NCBI GenBank assembly: GCA_963281255.1
Contig: OY725494.1
Span: 124,001-188,000, forward strand
Reading direction: 5' to 3'
DNA length: 64,000 nucleotides
Origin: Aphrocallistes beatrix
Lineage: Eukaryota; Porifera; Hexactinellida; Sceptrulophora; Aphrocallistidae
The notes below the pieces were generated by a model, which worked only from the letters and a program-made list of their open reading frames with translations, had not been told where the DNA came from and did no database searches. The first letter of the stretch is position 1; the number at the start of each line of letters is the position of its first letter. The position numbers were made by a program, and so were the translations under genes. Below, piece after piece: positions 34,501 through 43,209 of the stretch.

Positions 34501-34645
34501 GAAACAACCATACATTTCGCTTCCTCTAAAAATGATGGGAGAGAACAGTTTCAAGCAACAAGCGGAAGTTGTAAAGTCACGAGTTTGCTTTGGAGAATAT
34601 GCCACCACTGCAAAGTCCAAAATACCTCATATTTATCAGGATTAA
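22590..34645 (+). CDS. Fibrillar-type collagen B (32 coding exons)
   Basis: Exons: 22590-22647, 22736-22743, 22814-22831, 23123-23185, 23252-23305, 23377-23430, 23517-23570, 23818-23970, 24044-24097, 24248-24445, 24646-24951, 25194-25301, 25478-25621, 25952-26059, 26351-26404, 27050-27157, 27811-27900, 28065-28118, 28219-28326, 28958-29065, 29588-29695, 29983-30198, 30814-30921, 30989-31096, 31214-31375, 31525-31740, 32345-32506, 32580-32633, 33006-33210, 33406-33560, 33987-34169, 34466-34645. They join in frame to about 1252 residues. Exon 1 is 58 nt, phase 1, as in collagen A, and encodes a signal peptide. Then come an 8-nt and an 18-nt microexon, a CDDC motif and about 335 Gly-X-Y triplets, with one triplet starting with Ala (near 30904). 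The end is a COLFI-like domain with GGKYSS, calcium loop DPNEGSPFD and eight Cys, last in VCFGE. Nearly every helix exon is 54 or 108 nt. It is probably a partner or alternative chain to collagen A. Confidence 0.92.
22924..23062. mobile_element. Family C MITE (pogo-like)
   Basis: Ends TACAGTCGAAACCGTTTTTT and AAAAACGGTTTCGACTATA. In the collagen B intron after the 18-nt exon. A second copy at 25694-25920 is split by a family A fragment. Confidence 0.78.
23658..23797. mobile_element. Family A' element (right end truncated)
   Basis: Starts CAGGTGACTCCGCTTAATCG and closely follows the copy at 15571-15726 up to TTGTCCCGATTAA, ending about 20 nt before a collagen B exon. Both collagen genes thus carry the same element in non-equivalent introns. 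Confidence 0.75.
25694..25920. mobile_element. Family C MITE with nested family A fragment
   Basis: Outer ends TACACTCGAAAACTG and CGGTTTCGACTGTA; the inside, 25801-25895, is the right two-thirds of a family A element ending GGAGTCGACTGTA. A case of transposon-in-transposon insertion in a collagen B intron. Confidence 0.72.
26170..26272. repeat. Inverted repeat in collagen B intron
   Basis: Arms AAGAATTTTGTTCGGTTCTC and GAGAATCGAACAAAATTCTT flank a short loop, giving a stable hairpin. No other copy noticed. Confidence 0.7.
26729..26977. mobile_element. Family K Tc1-like MITE
   Basis: Ends GTCCCGGCAAAAAGTCTG and CAGACTTTTTGCCGGGACTG with TA flanks. A second copy is at 56179-56380. In the collagen B intron 26405-27049. 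Confidence 0.8.
27190..27710. mobile_element. TGCCAAC/TCCCGC element interrupted by a second element
   Basis: Outer repeat runs from ACATGCCAACCTG to GGTTGGCATGTA. Inside, 27380-27682 is a foreign insert with ends AGTGCAGCTCC and GGAGCTGCACT that contains an (ACAT)n run followed by GGACGGACG. The ORFs here on both strands are repeat sequence. Confidence 0.7.
29119..29562. mobile_element. hAT-like element with internal duplication
   Basis: Starts CAAGGTTGAAACCGATTGGA, repeats the same start at about 29379, and ends AATTCGGTTGCAACCTTG. The inside is tandem variants of CCGAATACGAATACTGATA. In the collagen B intron 29066-29587. Confidence 0.65.
30285..30430. mobile_element. TGCCAAC/TCCCGC repeat element, full-length short form
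   Basis: From ACATGCCAACCATCCCG to CAAGTTGGCATGTC with internal ATCCCGCTTTTTTT. Same family as 46191-46390. In the 615-bp collagen B intron 30199-30813. Confidence 0.7.
30551..30702. mobile_element. Tandem-terminus MITE, family D
   Basis: Four units of CCCGTCCCGGAAATTAGGCA separated by TCTTGACTCGT and ending GGCATGCCC. Orientation is reversed relative to 5421-5570. Left terminus is irregular. Confidence 0.75.
31412..31474. repeat. (AAAC)n microsatellite
   Basis: About 15 tetranucleotide units in the collagen B intron 31376-31524. A second run lies at 33803-33866, in the intron 33561-33986. Confidence 0.9.
31794..31968. mobile_element. pogo/Tigger-like MITE, family A
   Basis: Ends TACAGTTGACTCCGCTTAAT and GCGGAGTCGACTGTA with TA flanks, internal GGAGAACCCTATTAACCG. 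In the collagen B intron 31741-32344. Confidence 0.85.
32014..32309. mobile_element. Inverted-repeat element split by a family D MITE
   Basis: Outer ends CAGTGTCGCTTATTATGAAC and GTTCATAATAAGCGAC. At 32127-32272 a family D element is inserted, flanked by TTCTTTTG on both sides (8-bp target duplication). The family D insertion is therefore the younger event. Confidence 0.78.
32708..32909. mobile_element. hAT-like MITE with GACTCA repeats
   Basis: Ends CAGGGCTTTTCAC and AAAAAGCCCTG, the inside being many variants of GACTCAATGACTC. In the collagen B intron 32634-33005. The target duplication is imperfect. Confidence 0.72.
33803..33866. repeat. (AAAC)n microsatellite
   Basis: About 16 units with one AAAT interruption, in a collagen B intron. 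Confidence 0.9.
34193..34415. mobile_element. Inverted-repeat element in last collagen B intron
   Basis: Ends TACCGTCTTTCCCTGAATAA and TTATTCAGGGAAAGACGGTA form a perfect 20-bp inverted pair, in the intron before the final C-propeptide exon. No second copy noticed in the window. Confidence 0.8.
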
Positions 34646-36238
34646 ACACACTTAGATGAAACAGATATGAGTGATTGTTTGTGTAATGTTGCGATAAACA
34701 AGTATAATGTATGAAAGCATTCATGCATATTCTGTTTATATAATTTTGTTTACTATTTGTCATTGTAAATATACCATCAATTATTTATGTTTTCTTTTTA
34801 TATTTTGTTGTATAAACTGTCAATTTGTATAATATTCACAAATCTGTCTTGTGTATTGTTAGCTTTAAGTAGAATTAAATTGGATAAATATACTTTCGTA
34901 TCAAATGGGAGCGAATCATTACGTCTAAAATTAAATAGTTAGCCATTGGTTTGAATTCCACGTCGTTTTGATGTTAGATGACTTACTTCCAAGAAGTGAA
35001 AACTCCAAAGTTTTGCAGCCATGATGATTTAGCCTATATCTACAATCGTACATATAAGTGCACATAGAAAAGGCATCGGACATCTGTATTCAAAGGAACC
35101 TTCACGGATAAAAATACAACTAAAAACCCAGGCGCTTATTTTTGTATTTGGCCACTAAAATAAGTCTTTAAACTAAACACACGAATTAAAAGTCTAGAGC
35201 ATATATAATTTGGGGCTCATTTTTGAGAAACTTTACAAGTTCTAGAAATGTAAATTACCCAATAAACCATTCAAACCCAATTTCCATGGATTTTTATTCA
35301 TACTCCAGACACCTGAACGAAGTATTAGTAATCAAGTAGACACTATTGGTGGCTTACCTCAGTCAATGTTTTAGTTAGACAATTCTTACACTGTCCAGTT
35401 CTAGCAAAAATAAAAATAGTTTAGTGAATGTGTATAGCTTAGCTAGCATTAGTAGTAATGAGAGACTATATTTCCTCTCTTTCTTAGAAATTATGTTTTA
35501 CCACAGACAACTTGAGTCCTTAGACTAATACTCAATGCATATTTGGTGACATAGAATATTCATCAGTTTGGGTACATAATTTAAGCAGATGAAATCACCT
35601 CTATGGTGTCCTAGCAAGTTGGGAACGTATAAATTTCAGTGATTTTAATTCAATGAATTCAATTTTTTAATGAAGAATTAATCTGTACTCATACTATTTT
35701 ATCTAGTATGTATTAAGATGGAATAGAAAGGAGACATCGGCGAAACTAGGTTCTGATCCTGGTTGGACATATTCCCTAGGAGGGCGGGGCCCTATACTTT
35801 TGTATTATAGGTTGATCAGATCTGGGTGGGAACGTTCCCCTAAAATTACCCTAGTTGTACCTTGCGCCTATTGAAGGGGGTTATATCTGGTCCTAGGAAA
35901 AAATTTCTCTCCCGAAAAACTGGTTCAATGACCAAATTTTAAGTACATATCTAGTTCTCTTATTCAAATTTATTAGAGATATGGAATTTGAGGTAAACTT
36001 TCTAAATGGTATCATCGAACGTAACATCAGATAGTTTGGTTATACACATATGCCAGTATACTTGTTTATAGCCACTATATCTGGTGTTATGTTCTTTGAA
36101 ACCACTTATAAATTGATTTCAGAATGAGTGTCGAGTCATATCCATACTCATATAGCATATCTATATACGATATAAGTAATTTATCCCATTTCACTAGTAT
36201 TTATATGATATATTTCATTCTTTTTGGCGAATAGCTCA
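34646..36238. other. Spacer between collagen B and SHP2
   Basis: About 1.6 kb with no supportable gene or repeat family recognised; AT-rich, with a GC-richer patch at 35740-35900. It presumably includes the collagen B 3' UTR and the SHP2 promoter. A TAG acceptor ending at 36234, just before the ATG, hints at a UTR intron. Confidence 0.5.
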
Positions 36239-39200
36239 ATGAATAGACGTTGGTTTCACTCAAGTATCCTTGGCCCAGAGGCTGAAAGTCTTTTACTAAC
36301 CCTCGGACGAGATGGATCGTTTCTAGCTCGCCCTAGCTCTAGCCAACAGGGTGATTTCACCCTGTCGGTTAGACGGGGCTCTGATGTGACTCATATACGG
36401 ATACAGAATCAAGGGGACTTTTATGATCTCTTTGGTGGTGAGAAGTTTGCTACCCTGGCAGAGTTGGTGCAGTATTATATGGAGAATACAGGACAACTCC
36501 GTGAGAAGAATGGCGAAGTTATTGAACTGAAACACCCATTCAGTTGTAAGGAGGAGACACGGGAGCGATGGTTTCATGGAAGTATTTCAGGTATTTTCCC
36601 ATCTTCACAATATAGGACCATTCTATGGTTAAGAATTTGTGCACACTTTATTGAATGAATGGCTAAATTTAGATACTCGTGTTAGCAAATTTGGCGTAGT
36701 AAATACGACGATTTTCTTGACGTCAATGTCAATTTTTAATAGTTAAAATGAATATACCTCTAGGTAGCAAACAAGTTTAGAAGTTAATAGATTTTAGTGT
36801 GTGTTTGCCCCCTAGTGATATACTTTTCGATACCTTAATATCGGACATACCTAATTTACTGAATGGAACGGAACAGAACGGAACCATTCTGTGAAATCTG
36901 AATACTTAATTTACGGAATTTGACGGAACGGTACCGGAATTTTAAATGCCTATTTTACGGAATATCCCATTCCGGATATTGTAAATGTCTAATTTACGGA
37001 ACATTCCGTAAATTAGGCATTTACAATATCCGGAATGGGATATTCCGTAAAATAGGCATTTACAATATCCGGAATGGGATATTCCGTAAAATAGGCATTT
37101 AAAATTCCGGTACCGTTCCGTCAAATTCCGTAAATTAAGTATTCAGATTTCACGGAATGGTTCCGTTCCATTCCGTAAATTAGGTATATCTGAGTAGAAA
37201 TTTTGGCATACTATGATTTGTCATTAGTCGCAATCATTTGTCGCTTTTTTGGAATTCTTTAGTTTATCAGAGATTAATTTCCTTCCACGATTTTATTCTT
37301 ATAGGAAAAGAGGCGGATAAACTATTGCTAGACCGTGGACAGAATGGAAGTTATCTAGTGCGCGCATCACTAAGCAAGCCTGGAGACTATGTACTATCAG
37401 CTCTCATTGACAATCGGGTGTCTCATGTCATGATTCGATGTAAGGACGGGAAGTATGATGTCGGAGGAGGTCAACAATTCGCAGGATTGAATGAATTGAT
37501 TGAACATTATAAGAAAATCCCCCTTGTAGAGATTACAGGCGAGTTGGGATAACTCTAACATTCTAGCTATTTATACTTAACAATTGTAATAGACAGATGT
37601 AACACCTGTCATTAAATACTATTCTTAAAATGACAGATATATTGCACCTGTTAATTCTCAATGGATGTTATTCTAAAAACAGACAAGAAATTTGTTCGTT
37701 TTTTATTGTATTTAATTTACTCAACAGGTGCTGTACTTCATTTAAAAAATCCTTTCAACGCCACACGTATCATCCCCACAGAGATATGCCCTCGCGTGGA
37801 GGAATTGGGTAAGGAAGGGGGCGGCACTAAGGCAGGATTCTGGGAAGAATTCGAACAGCTGCAACAGATGGAATGCAAACATCTTTTCAATCGGAAGGAA
37901 GGAAATAAACCAGAATGTCGAATCAAGAATAGGTAATTTTAGAACTTATATAATCTTATTTGGCACCAGCTGGTACTAATGGTTGTATTTTCAAAGCTAT
38001 TTTGATATATTTTTTTTAGGTATAAGAACATTCTTCCGTTTGACCACACACGTGTCATCTTAGGAGATGAAGATGGAGACTGTGAGAGTGACTACATCAA
38101 TGCTAATTATATCAGTGGTGAAGTGGAAGGTAGTGAGAAAGCGTATATAGCAACACAAGGTATGTGCGAATATTTGAATGGTGTCGTATTGATCGTATTG
38201 AGAATTGCTAGGCAGAGCTAGCAATTCTAGTTCAAGAGCGGTGAATAATATACAGTCGACTCCGCTTAATAGGGTCACTGTTTAATCGGGTCAACCGCTT
38301 AATCGGGCCACTTTTGGCAGGGCTGGAATAGCTCTCACACATAGAAGCTAATACAAAATATTTTCGGTTAATAGGGTTCTCTGCTTAATCGGGGCAAAAT
38401 GTCCTCTGACCGAAGTGACCCTATTAAGCGGAGTCGACTGTAATTATATTTTTCCTCGCGAAAATTTTAGCTTTGAAAGATATTCTTTAAACACACAAGA
38501 GTCTATATTAGCATACTGGAGTTAAATAGTTTTATACATTATATCGGATAAATTAAAAATAAAAAGCTTTTTTATAAAATATTTTTAATTTTGTCTTCTT
38601 TCCAACATATTAGGTTGTCTCCCACATACTGTCATTGATTTCTGGCGTATGCTATGGCAAGAGAACACTCGTGTGATCGTGATGACGTGTAGTGAGGTGG
38701 AGAGAGGGAAGAACAAATGTGCTCGTTATTGGACTGAGAAAGATACCACAAAAACATTCAAGAACATCATGGTCACCTGTACGAGTGAGGAGAAGTTCTC
38801 TTCGCATGTCGTTCGTGAGCTTCGCGCTTGGAAAGAAGGCGATACAGAAGCTCGTGTCATCTTCCATTACCATTTTGCCAGCTGGCCTGACCACGGGATA
38901 CCTAGTGACGCTGGGCATGTTTTGAACTTTCTGAATGAAGTGAACACTCGCCAGGAAATGTTTAAGCAAGAAGGTGTGAGTCCAGGTCCTGTAGTTGTCC
39001 ATTGCAGTGCTGGAATCGGACGGACAGGCACTTTCATCATTATTGATATCCTCCTGCACCTTATCAGGAAACAAGGTTTCGATGTTGAAATCGATATTCA
39101 GAAAAGTATCCAAATGCTGCGTGCACAGAGATCGGGAATGGTACAAACGGAAGGTCAGTATAGGTTCGTATACATGGCAGTGAAGCAGTACATTTCGTTG

Positions 39201-39356
39201 TGTACCAACAAACCTGGAGATGAGGACTCCAAGTGTGATGATGCAGCGGCTATTTGCACTCCGCCCCCGATCCCAACTAAACAGGACATCCTCCTCGCGA
39301 ACTCTCCCCTTCCTTTGTACCAAAATGTTGAAGATTTTAACCAGTACTCCCAGTGA
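36239..39356 (+). CDS. SHP2/corkscrew-type tyrosine phosphatase (PTPN11/PTPN6 class)
   Basis: Five exons: 36239-36590, 37305-37538, 37728-37932, 38020-38159, 38614-39356, joining to 557 residues (human SHP2 is 593). Start MNRRWFH corresponds to SHP2 TSRRWFH. N-SH2 (about 4-100) has GSFLARPS and [12 protein letters not shown]2 (about 112-200) has [14 protein letters not shown] and YDVGGGQQF. The PTP domain has [29 protein letters not shown] and the P-loop [13 protein letters not shown] with catalytic Cys, then the Q-loop [14 protein letters not shown]. The C-tail keeps one Tyr site, LYQNVEDF (YxN, Grb2-type), like vertebrate Y580. Cytosolic, relays receptor tyrosine kinase signals to Ras. The intron after exon 2 uses a GC donor (ACAG|GCGAGT); the usual GT alternatives break the conserved ITGAVLHL join. 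Confidence 0.96.
36847..37187. mobile_element. Large near-perfect palindrome in SHP2 intron 1
   Basis: Arms start ATACCTAATTTACTGAATGG and end with the complement CCATTCCGTAAATTAGGTAT, centred at about 37002. The right arm carries an additional tandem copy of CAATATCCGGAATGGGATAT. The CTAATTTACGG motif links it to family D. The two strands give near-identical 60-codon ORFs, an artefact of symmetry. Confidence 0.82.
38251..38442. mobile_element. pogo/Tigger-like MITE, family A
   Basis: Ends TACAGTCGACTCCGCTTAAT and GGAGTCGACTGTA with TA flanks, in SHP2 intron 4 (38160-38613). Confidence 0.87.
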
Positions 39357-40003
39357 AGTTGCTCTTTTCTTCCCAAATGCATTCGCTCTCTCGCAATACA
39401 CACAACTTTAGTAACTCTCTACTAAACTTTTCTATGTTATCGGATGTACATTTGTAACGTTTATTTTTTGCTATTCTGTATAAATCTGGACTCATTTGTA
39501 TGTACTGTTGCATGAGTAGGCTTAGGAGGTGTGAACTATATTTCAAAGTACTGAATTTTGTTTGTTATTTTGCTTACAGATGTTTGTGATAAATGATTTC
39601 TAACTCTATTTTTTTAAAATCAATAGTATACAACTGCTAGAATGAAATGGACAGTTAGTTAAGGGGAAAGAGAGTTCTAACGAATCAATAAAATAACCCA
39701 CATTCTCAATAACAAGAAAATACAGGTGACTCCGCTTAATCGGGACAAAATATCCAGGACCAAAGTGTCCCAATTAAGCGGAGTAACCTGTACTTATAAT
39801 ATAATACAAAGTTGTCCCAGGAATGTGTCATTTCCGGTTTAAGCTATTTTTAACAGGGAAGCCATATACGTTTGAGGTAGTTACTATAAATAGAAAATCC
39901 CAGGTGCAAAATTAATATTATATTATTAATTAACTGAATGATCAAATATTTCTAATATTTATTTTAGGTTTAAATATTTCGTCGTCTCTTCAATCCTAAA
40001 GAA
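39357..40003. other. Spacer between SHP2 and CacyBP-1
   Basis: SHP2 3' UTR, a 72-bp family A' hairpin (39721-39792) and a family E fragment (39818-39905). A possible UTR intron acceptor ATTTTAG lies 37 nt before the next ATG. Confidence 0.55.
39721..39792. mobile_element. Family A' minimal hairpin MITE
   Basis: TACAGGTGACTCCGCTTAAT at the left and its near complement ending GGAGTAACCTGTA at the right, with almost no inside. Confidence 0.8.
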
Positions 40004-40681
40004 ATGGATCCGAGTAGTGTAGAAGACCATATTGCTGAGTTAGAATTATTACTGTCGCTAGCCAAACACCCCATGACAAAAATAGCACTCCATCAAGTTA
40101 TCCAAGGTGTGAAAGTGTCCTCAGTTAAAACCATCAAGCCTCTTCAACCACCTAGCAGCGACGTGCCATTCGCTAAGCATAACATCCAAGTGAAAACCTA
40201 TGGCTGGGACCAGACTAATAAGAATGTTAAAATATACATTTCTGATATTCCGAAGCTAGAAACGATATCTCCCGATCAACTCAAGGTCAAATTCGCTGAT
40301 TATGGCGTGAATGTACGGATTCTCAACCTAAACGAGTGCAATTACAATTTTAACATTACTGAATTGTCCGGGAAAATCTACCCAGAATCTTCTAAGGCTA
40401 TTTTAAAGCGAAGTTCGATTATCATCACTATGCCGAAGGTAGCACCCTTCAAATGGGCCGAACTAACAATGGCCGAGCGTAAGAGTAAATGGTCGATGCA
40501 CGAAAAGGACCGTATGGAAGACCCTGCCCTTCAAGGGGAAACTGACCCCAATGTGAATCTACAGAAGATGATGCAGAAAATGTATGAGGAGGGAAATGAT
40601 GAGATGAAGCGGACTATCGCGAAGACAATGTTCGAGACTAGGACTGGAAAGGCGCCGAATCCCATGGAGTACTATGCCTAG
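40004..40681 (+). CDS. CACYBP: Calcyclin-binding protein CacyBP/SIP, copy 1
   Basis: Intronless 225-residue protein; human CACYBP is 228. An N-terminal helical dimerisation segment (1-45) precedes a CS domain (about 64-150) that starts VKTYGWDQTNKNVKIYIS, matching the human SNYGWDQSDKFVKIYI region. A C-terminal SGS-like part follows (NVNLQKMMQKMYEEGNDEMK, then KTMFETRTGKAP). In vertebrates CacyBP bridges Siah1 and Skp1 in a beta-catenin-degrading ubiquitin ligase and binds S100 and ERK. The gene lies 1.3 kb upstream of a paralogue on the same strand. In this copy the SGS conserved AW is TM (KTMFE), and the tail ends PMEYYA. Confidence 0.93.
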   Translation: MDPSSVEDHIAELELLLSLAKHPMTKIALHQVIQGVKVSSVKTIKPLQPPSSDVPFAKHNIQVKTYGWDQTNKNVKIYISDIPKLETISPDQLKVKFADYGVNVRILNLNECNYNFNITELSGKIYPESSKAILKRSSIIITMPKVAPFKWAELTMAERKSKWSMHEKDRMEDPALQGETDPNVNLQKMMQKMYEEGNDEMKRTIAKTMFETRTGKAPNPMEYYA

Positions 40682-40930
40682 CTCGTTACTGTTGACATTA
40701 CAAGGATTATTTGTGTATGGTTTTTGTACATTTTTTGTAATTCTTTCTAGAAAAACAAGTTTTTAGATAATTGATTGTACACTATACCCTGCTGAAAACC
40801 ATGGAAGCCGAAGTGTAACAATTGTTAAAAATCATTTGGGGCTATTTTCAGGCCGAATTATTCCAAACTTCCATAAAACAAAGTTATCACCTATAGAACT
40901 CTCTATCACGTTTTAGTGTGTAGGTCTATA

Positions 40931-41837
40931 TACTGTACCCGGACAAAAGTATTCGACAACCACGAAAACTTCCATACAAATAGTATTAAATGGGTCTATT
41001 CATAAAAGAATATGTACTCGAACTGTTAGAAATATTCTATTTTGTGTTTCAAATTCGTAATCTACACATTCTAATTACTCATAATTGAGAGCTTCAACAC
41101 AATTGCTAACTCCCAAGTTTAAAAATACAATGGAACCTGTATATAACGGCCACCCAAGGGACTGGACAAAATTGGCCGTTATACACAGGTGACCGTTATA
41201 TACAGGTGATTGTCTTGACCCTATCTAGAATGAAGCATAGTTACTACATGTAGTTCCATTACTTGAAGTAATTACATGAAACTTGTTTATCGTTCGTAAC
41301 AAGTCCTGTAATAAACACATAAAAAGGTGAAAAGGTGATGGCCATTATAGACATGTAGTGGTCGTGATAGACAGGTAGCGGCCGTTATAGGCAGGTGATG
41401 GCCGTTATACACAGTTTTAGGGTCAGTAAGGGACTACAAACGGGTGGTCGCTGGCCGCGTTGAGCAGGTGACCGCTATACACAGGTTCAATATTATGGAA
41501 TTTCGGACGGGACTGTTCATTGGTGACCGCTATAGACAGGTGACCGTTATATAGAGTGGCCGTTATAGCAGGTTCGACTGTATTTACCCTTGACACCTGA
41601 AGCTACCTGTCCCTAGTCACGACCATTATATTTGATGGTTATTAGTGACACGAAGTTGCACAGGTTCATAATTTTGTTTAATACGTCTTGCTTTGAAAGT
41701 ATCAAAAATGAGTGCATAATTCGGATGTGTAATTTACGAATTTGAAATTAAAAAATAGAATATTTCTTACAGTTTGAAATATTTATTTATGGTTTGGAGT
41801 TTTCGTGGTGGTCGAATACTTTTGTCCGGGTAGTGTA
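40931..41837. mobile_element. Tc1-like element J carrying nested element I
   Basis: Ends CTGTACCCGGACAAAAGTAT and ATACTTTTGTCCGGGTAGTG, a Tc1-type terminus; a short second copy is at 55039-55302. Inside, 41126-41582 is a family I insert, so the flanking halves of J belong to one older element. No transposase ORF remains. Confidence 0.8.
41126..41582. mobile_element. Family I pogo-like element
   Basis: Ends TACAATGGAACCTGTATATA and CAGGTTCGACTGTA, the inside being repeated variants of GACCGTTATATACAGGTG. A shorter copy is at 62117-62363. Nested in the Tc1-like element between the CacyBP copies. Confidence 0.8.
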
Positions 41838-41988
41838 TAGTTCAGATCAGGGCGAAATTCTGTTTTTTAAAATGGGCTTTTGGTTTGTCAGCTTTATAAG
41901 TTGATGAGATAAAAGCTTAAATTTTATGAGATCTATTTGTAAAATGGCTTAAAATATATCTAATATTTAGCATTATAAAGATATCGCG

Positions 41989-42660
41989 ATGACAGAAGAG
42001 AGTACAGAAGCTTTCGTACAGGAATTAGAATCCTTTCTCTCTCAGGCCAAACATCCCAGTACACGTCAACTTCTTCAAGATGCCATTAACCGCAGTAGGG
42101 TATCTACACCAAAGACTGTGAAACTGCAACAACCAACTCCTTCTGGACCTCCAACCAAGCCTATTATCCAAGTGAAAACGTACGGATGGGACCAAGGCGC
42201 ACAGAATGTCAAAATCTACATCTCTGATATTCCCGAATTAGCCACGATCAAAGAAACTCAATTATGGAGCGAATTCACTGAAAACTCCGTTCAGCTCAAA
42301 ATCAACGATTTGAACAATCGCCATTATAGCTTCAGCATCAACGAACTGTCAGGCAAAATCGAACCAGATTCCTCCAAGGCTATTCTGAAGCGAGGCTCAG
42401 TGATCATTACTATGCCAAAGGCGTCCATTGGCAATTGGGAAGTGTTAACAATGGCAGAGCAGAAGAGTAAGGATGCGAAGAAGGAAAAGGAAAAACTCAG
42501 CGATCCAGCGAAATCGAAAGAAGATCCATCCGCCAGTATAATGAACATGATGCAGAAGATGTACGATGATGGAGATGACGAGATGAAGCGAACCATTTCG
42601 AAAGCTTGGTATGAATCCAAAAGTGGGAAAGCACCAAAGATGGATACACCCGAGTTATAG
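41989..42660 (+). CDS. CACYBP: Calcyclin-binding protein CacyBP/SIP, copy 2
   Basis: Intronless 223-residue tandem paralogue of the gene at 40004. Same order: N-terminal helices with QAKHPSTRQLL, CS domain with VKTYGWDQGAQNVKIYISD, and an SGS tail with DDEMKRTISKAWYESKSGKAP, closer to the vertebrate sequence (DDDMKRTINKAWVES) than copy 1. The stretches TYGWDQ, NVKIYISDIP, ELSGKI and SSKAILKR are shared with copy 1, while intervening parts differ, so the duplication is not recent. Role as for copy 1; this copy is the better candidate to retain the ancestral function. Confidence 0.94.
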   Translation: MTEESTEAFVQELESFLSQAKHPSTRQLLQDAINRSRVSTPKTVKLQQPTPSGPPTKPIIQVKTYGWDQGAQNVKIYISDIPELATIKETQLWSEFTENSVQLKINDLNNRHYSFSINELSGKIEPDSSKAILKRGSVIITMPKASIGNWEVLTMAEQKSKDAKKEKEKLSDPAKSKEDPSASIMNMMQKMYDDGDDEMKRTISKAWYESKSGKAPKMDTPEL

Positions 42661-43209
42661 TTGCTTATCAGATTCTTTCTAGTTTGTGTTATTATGGAAT
42701 GTAGGTTAGGGTCTTTGGATGAAATCAGATAATTAGTTTGATGGTAGAATAGAGATATTTTCTCTTACAATTTGCGGTTAGTTTATGGGTTTATTTGAAT
42801 TTCTCCCCCCATGAAGGTGCTAAATTTCTCGCTATCCCTTAGAATAAAGTTCTACAAGTTATCCACCCTCACCATTTGTTCAATCACTCGTGTGGTCCAA
42901 GGGATTATCTTGGAACGCGAGACGCTCCTTTAGACGTTTGGCTTTACGCCTGAAAGTGTTTAGGAGCGTGAAAATTTAGAATATGACTCAACCCTATATT
43001 TAAATTTTTTAAATAGATTTAGGCGTATACAAATTACGGGATCTCGGGAGGGCTATATAATACCTTGGTGTGCTTATTTTGGTTAAAACATCTTCCTACA
43101 TTTGAATTTCAAATTCTTTATCCGTTATAATCATTACGAAATCGAAAATATTTTCACGAATGTCATCAATTAAATCTGTTTCCTTTGAAAGATAAACACA
43201 GAGGTCATC
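42661..43209. other. Spacer with family N repeat fragment
   Basis: Copy-2 3' UTR and, at about 42896-43072, a family N fragment with CGCGAGACGCTCCTTTAG and TGTTTAGGAGCGTGAAAA. No gene. Confidence 0.55.

Noticed and set aside
9399..34645. Type IV or short-chain spongin-like collagen as the identity of the two genes
   Set aside because: The helix lacks the many interruptions of type IV, has near-fibrillar length, 54-nt exon units and a COLFI-like rather than NC1-C4 end.
36920..37124. Two nearly identical 60-codon ORFs on opposite strands
   Set aside because: Direct consequence of the palindrome in SHP2 intron 1.
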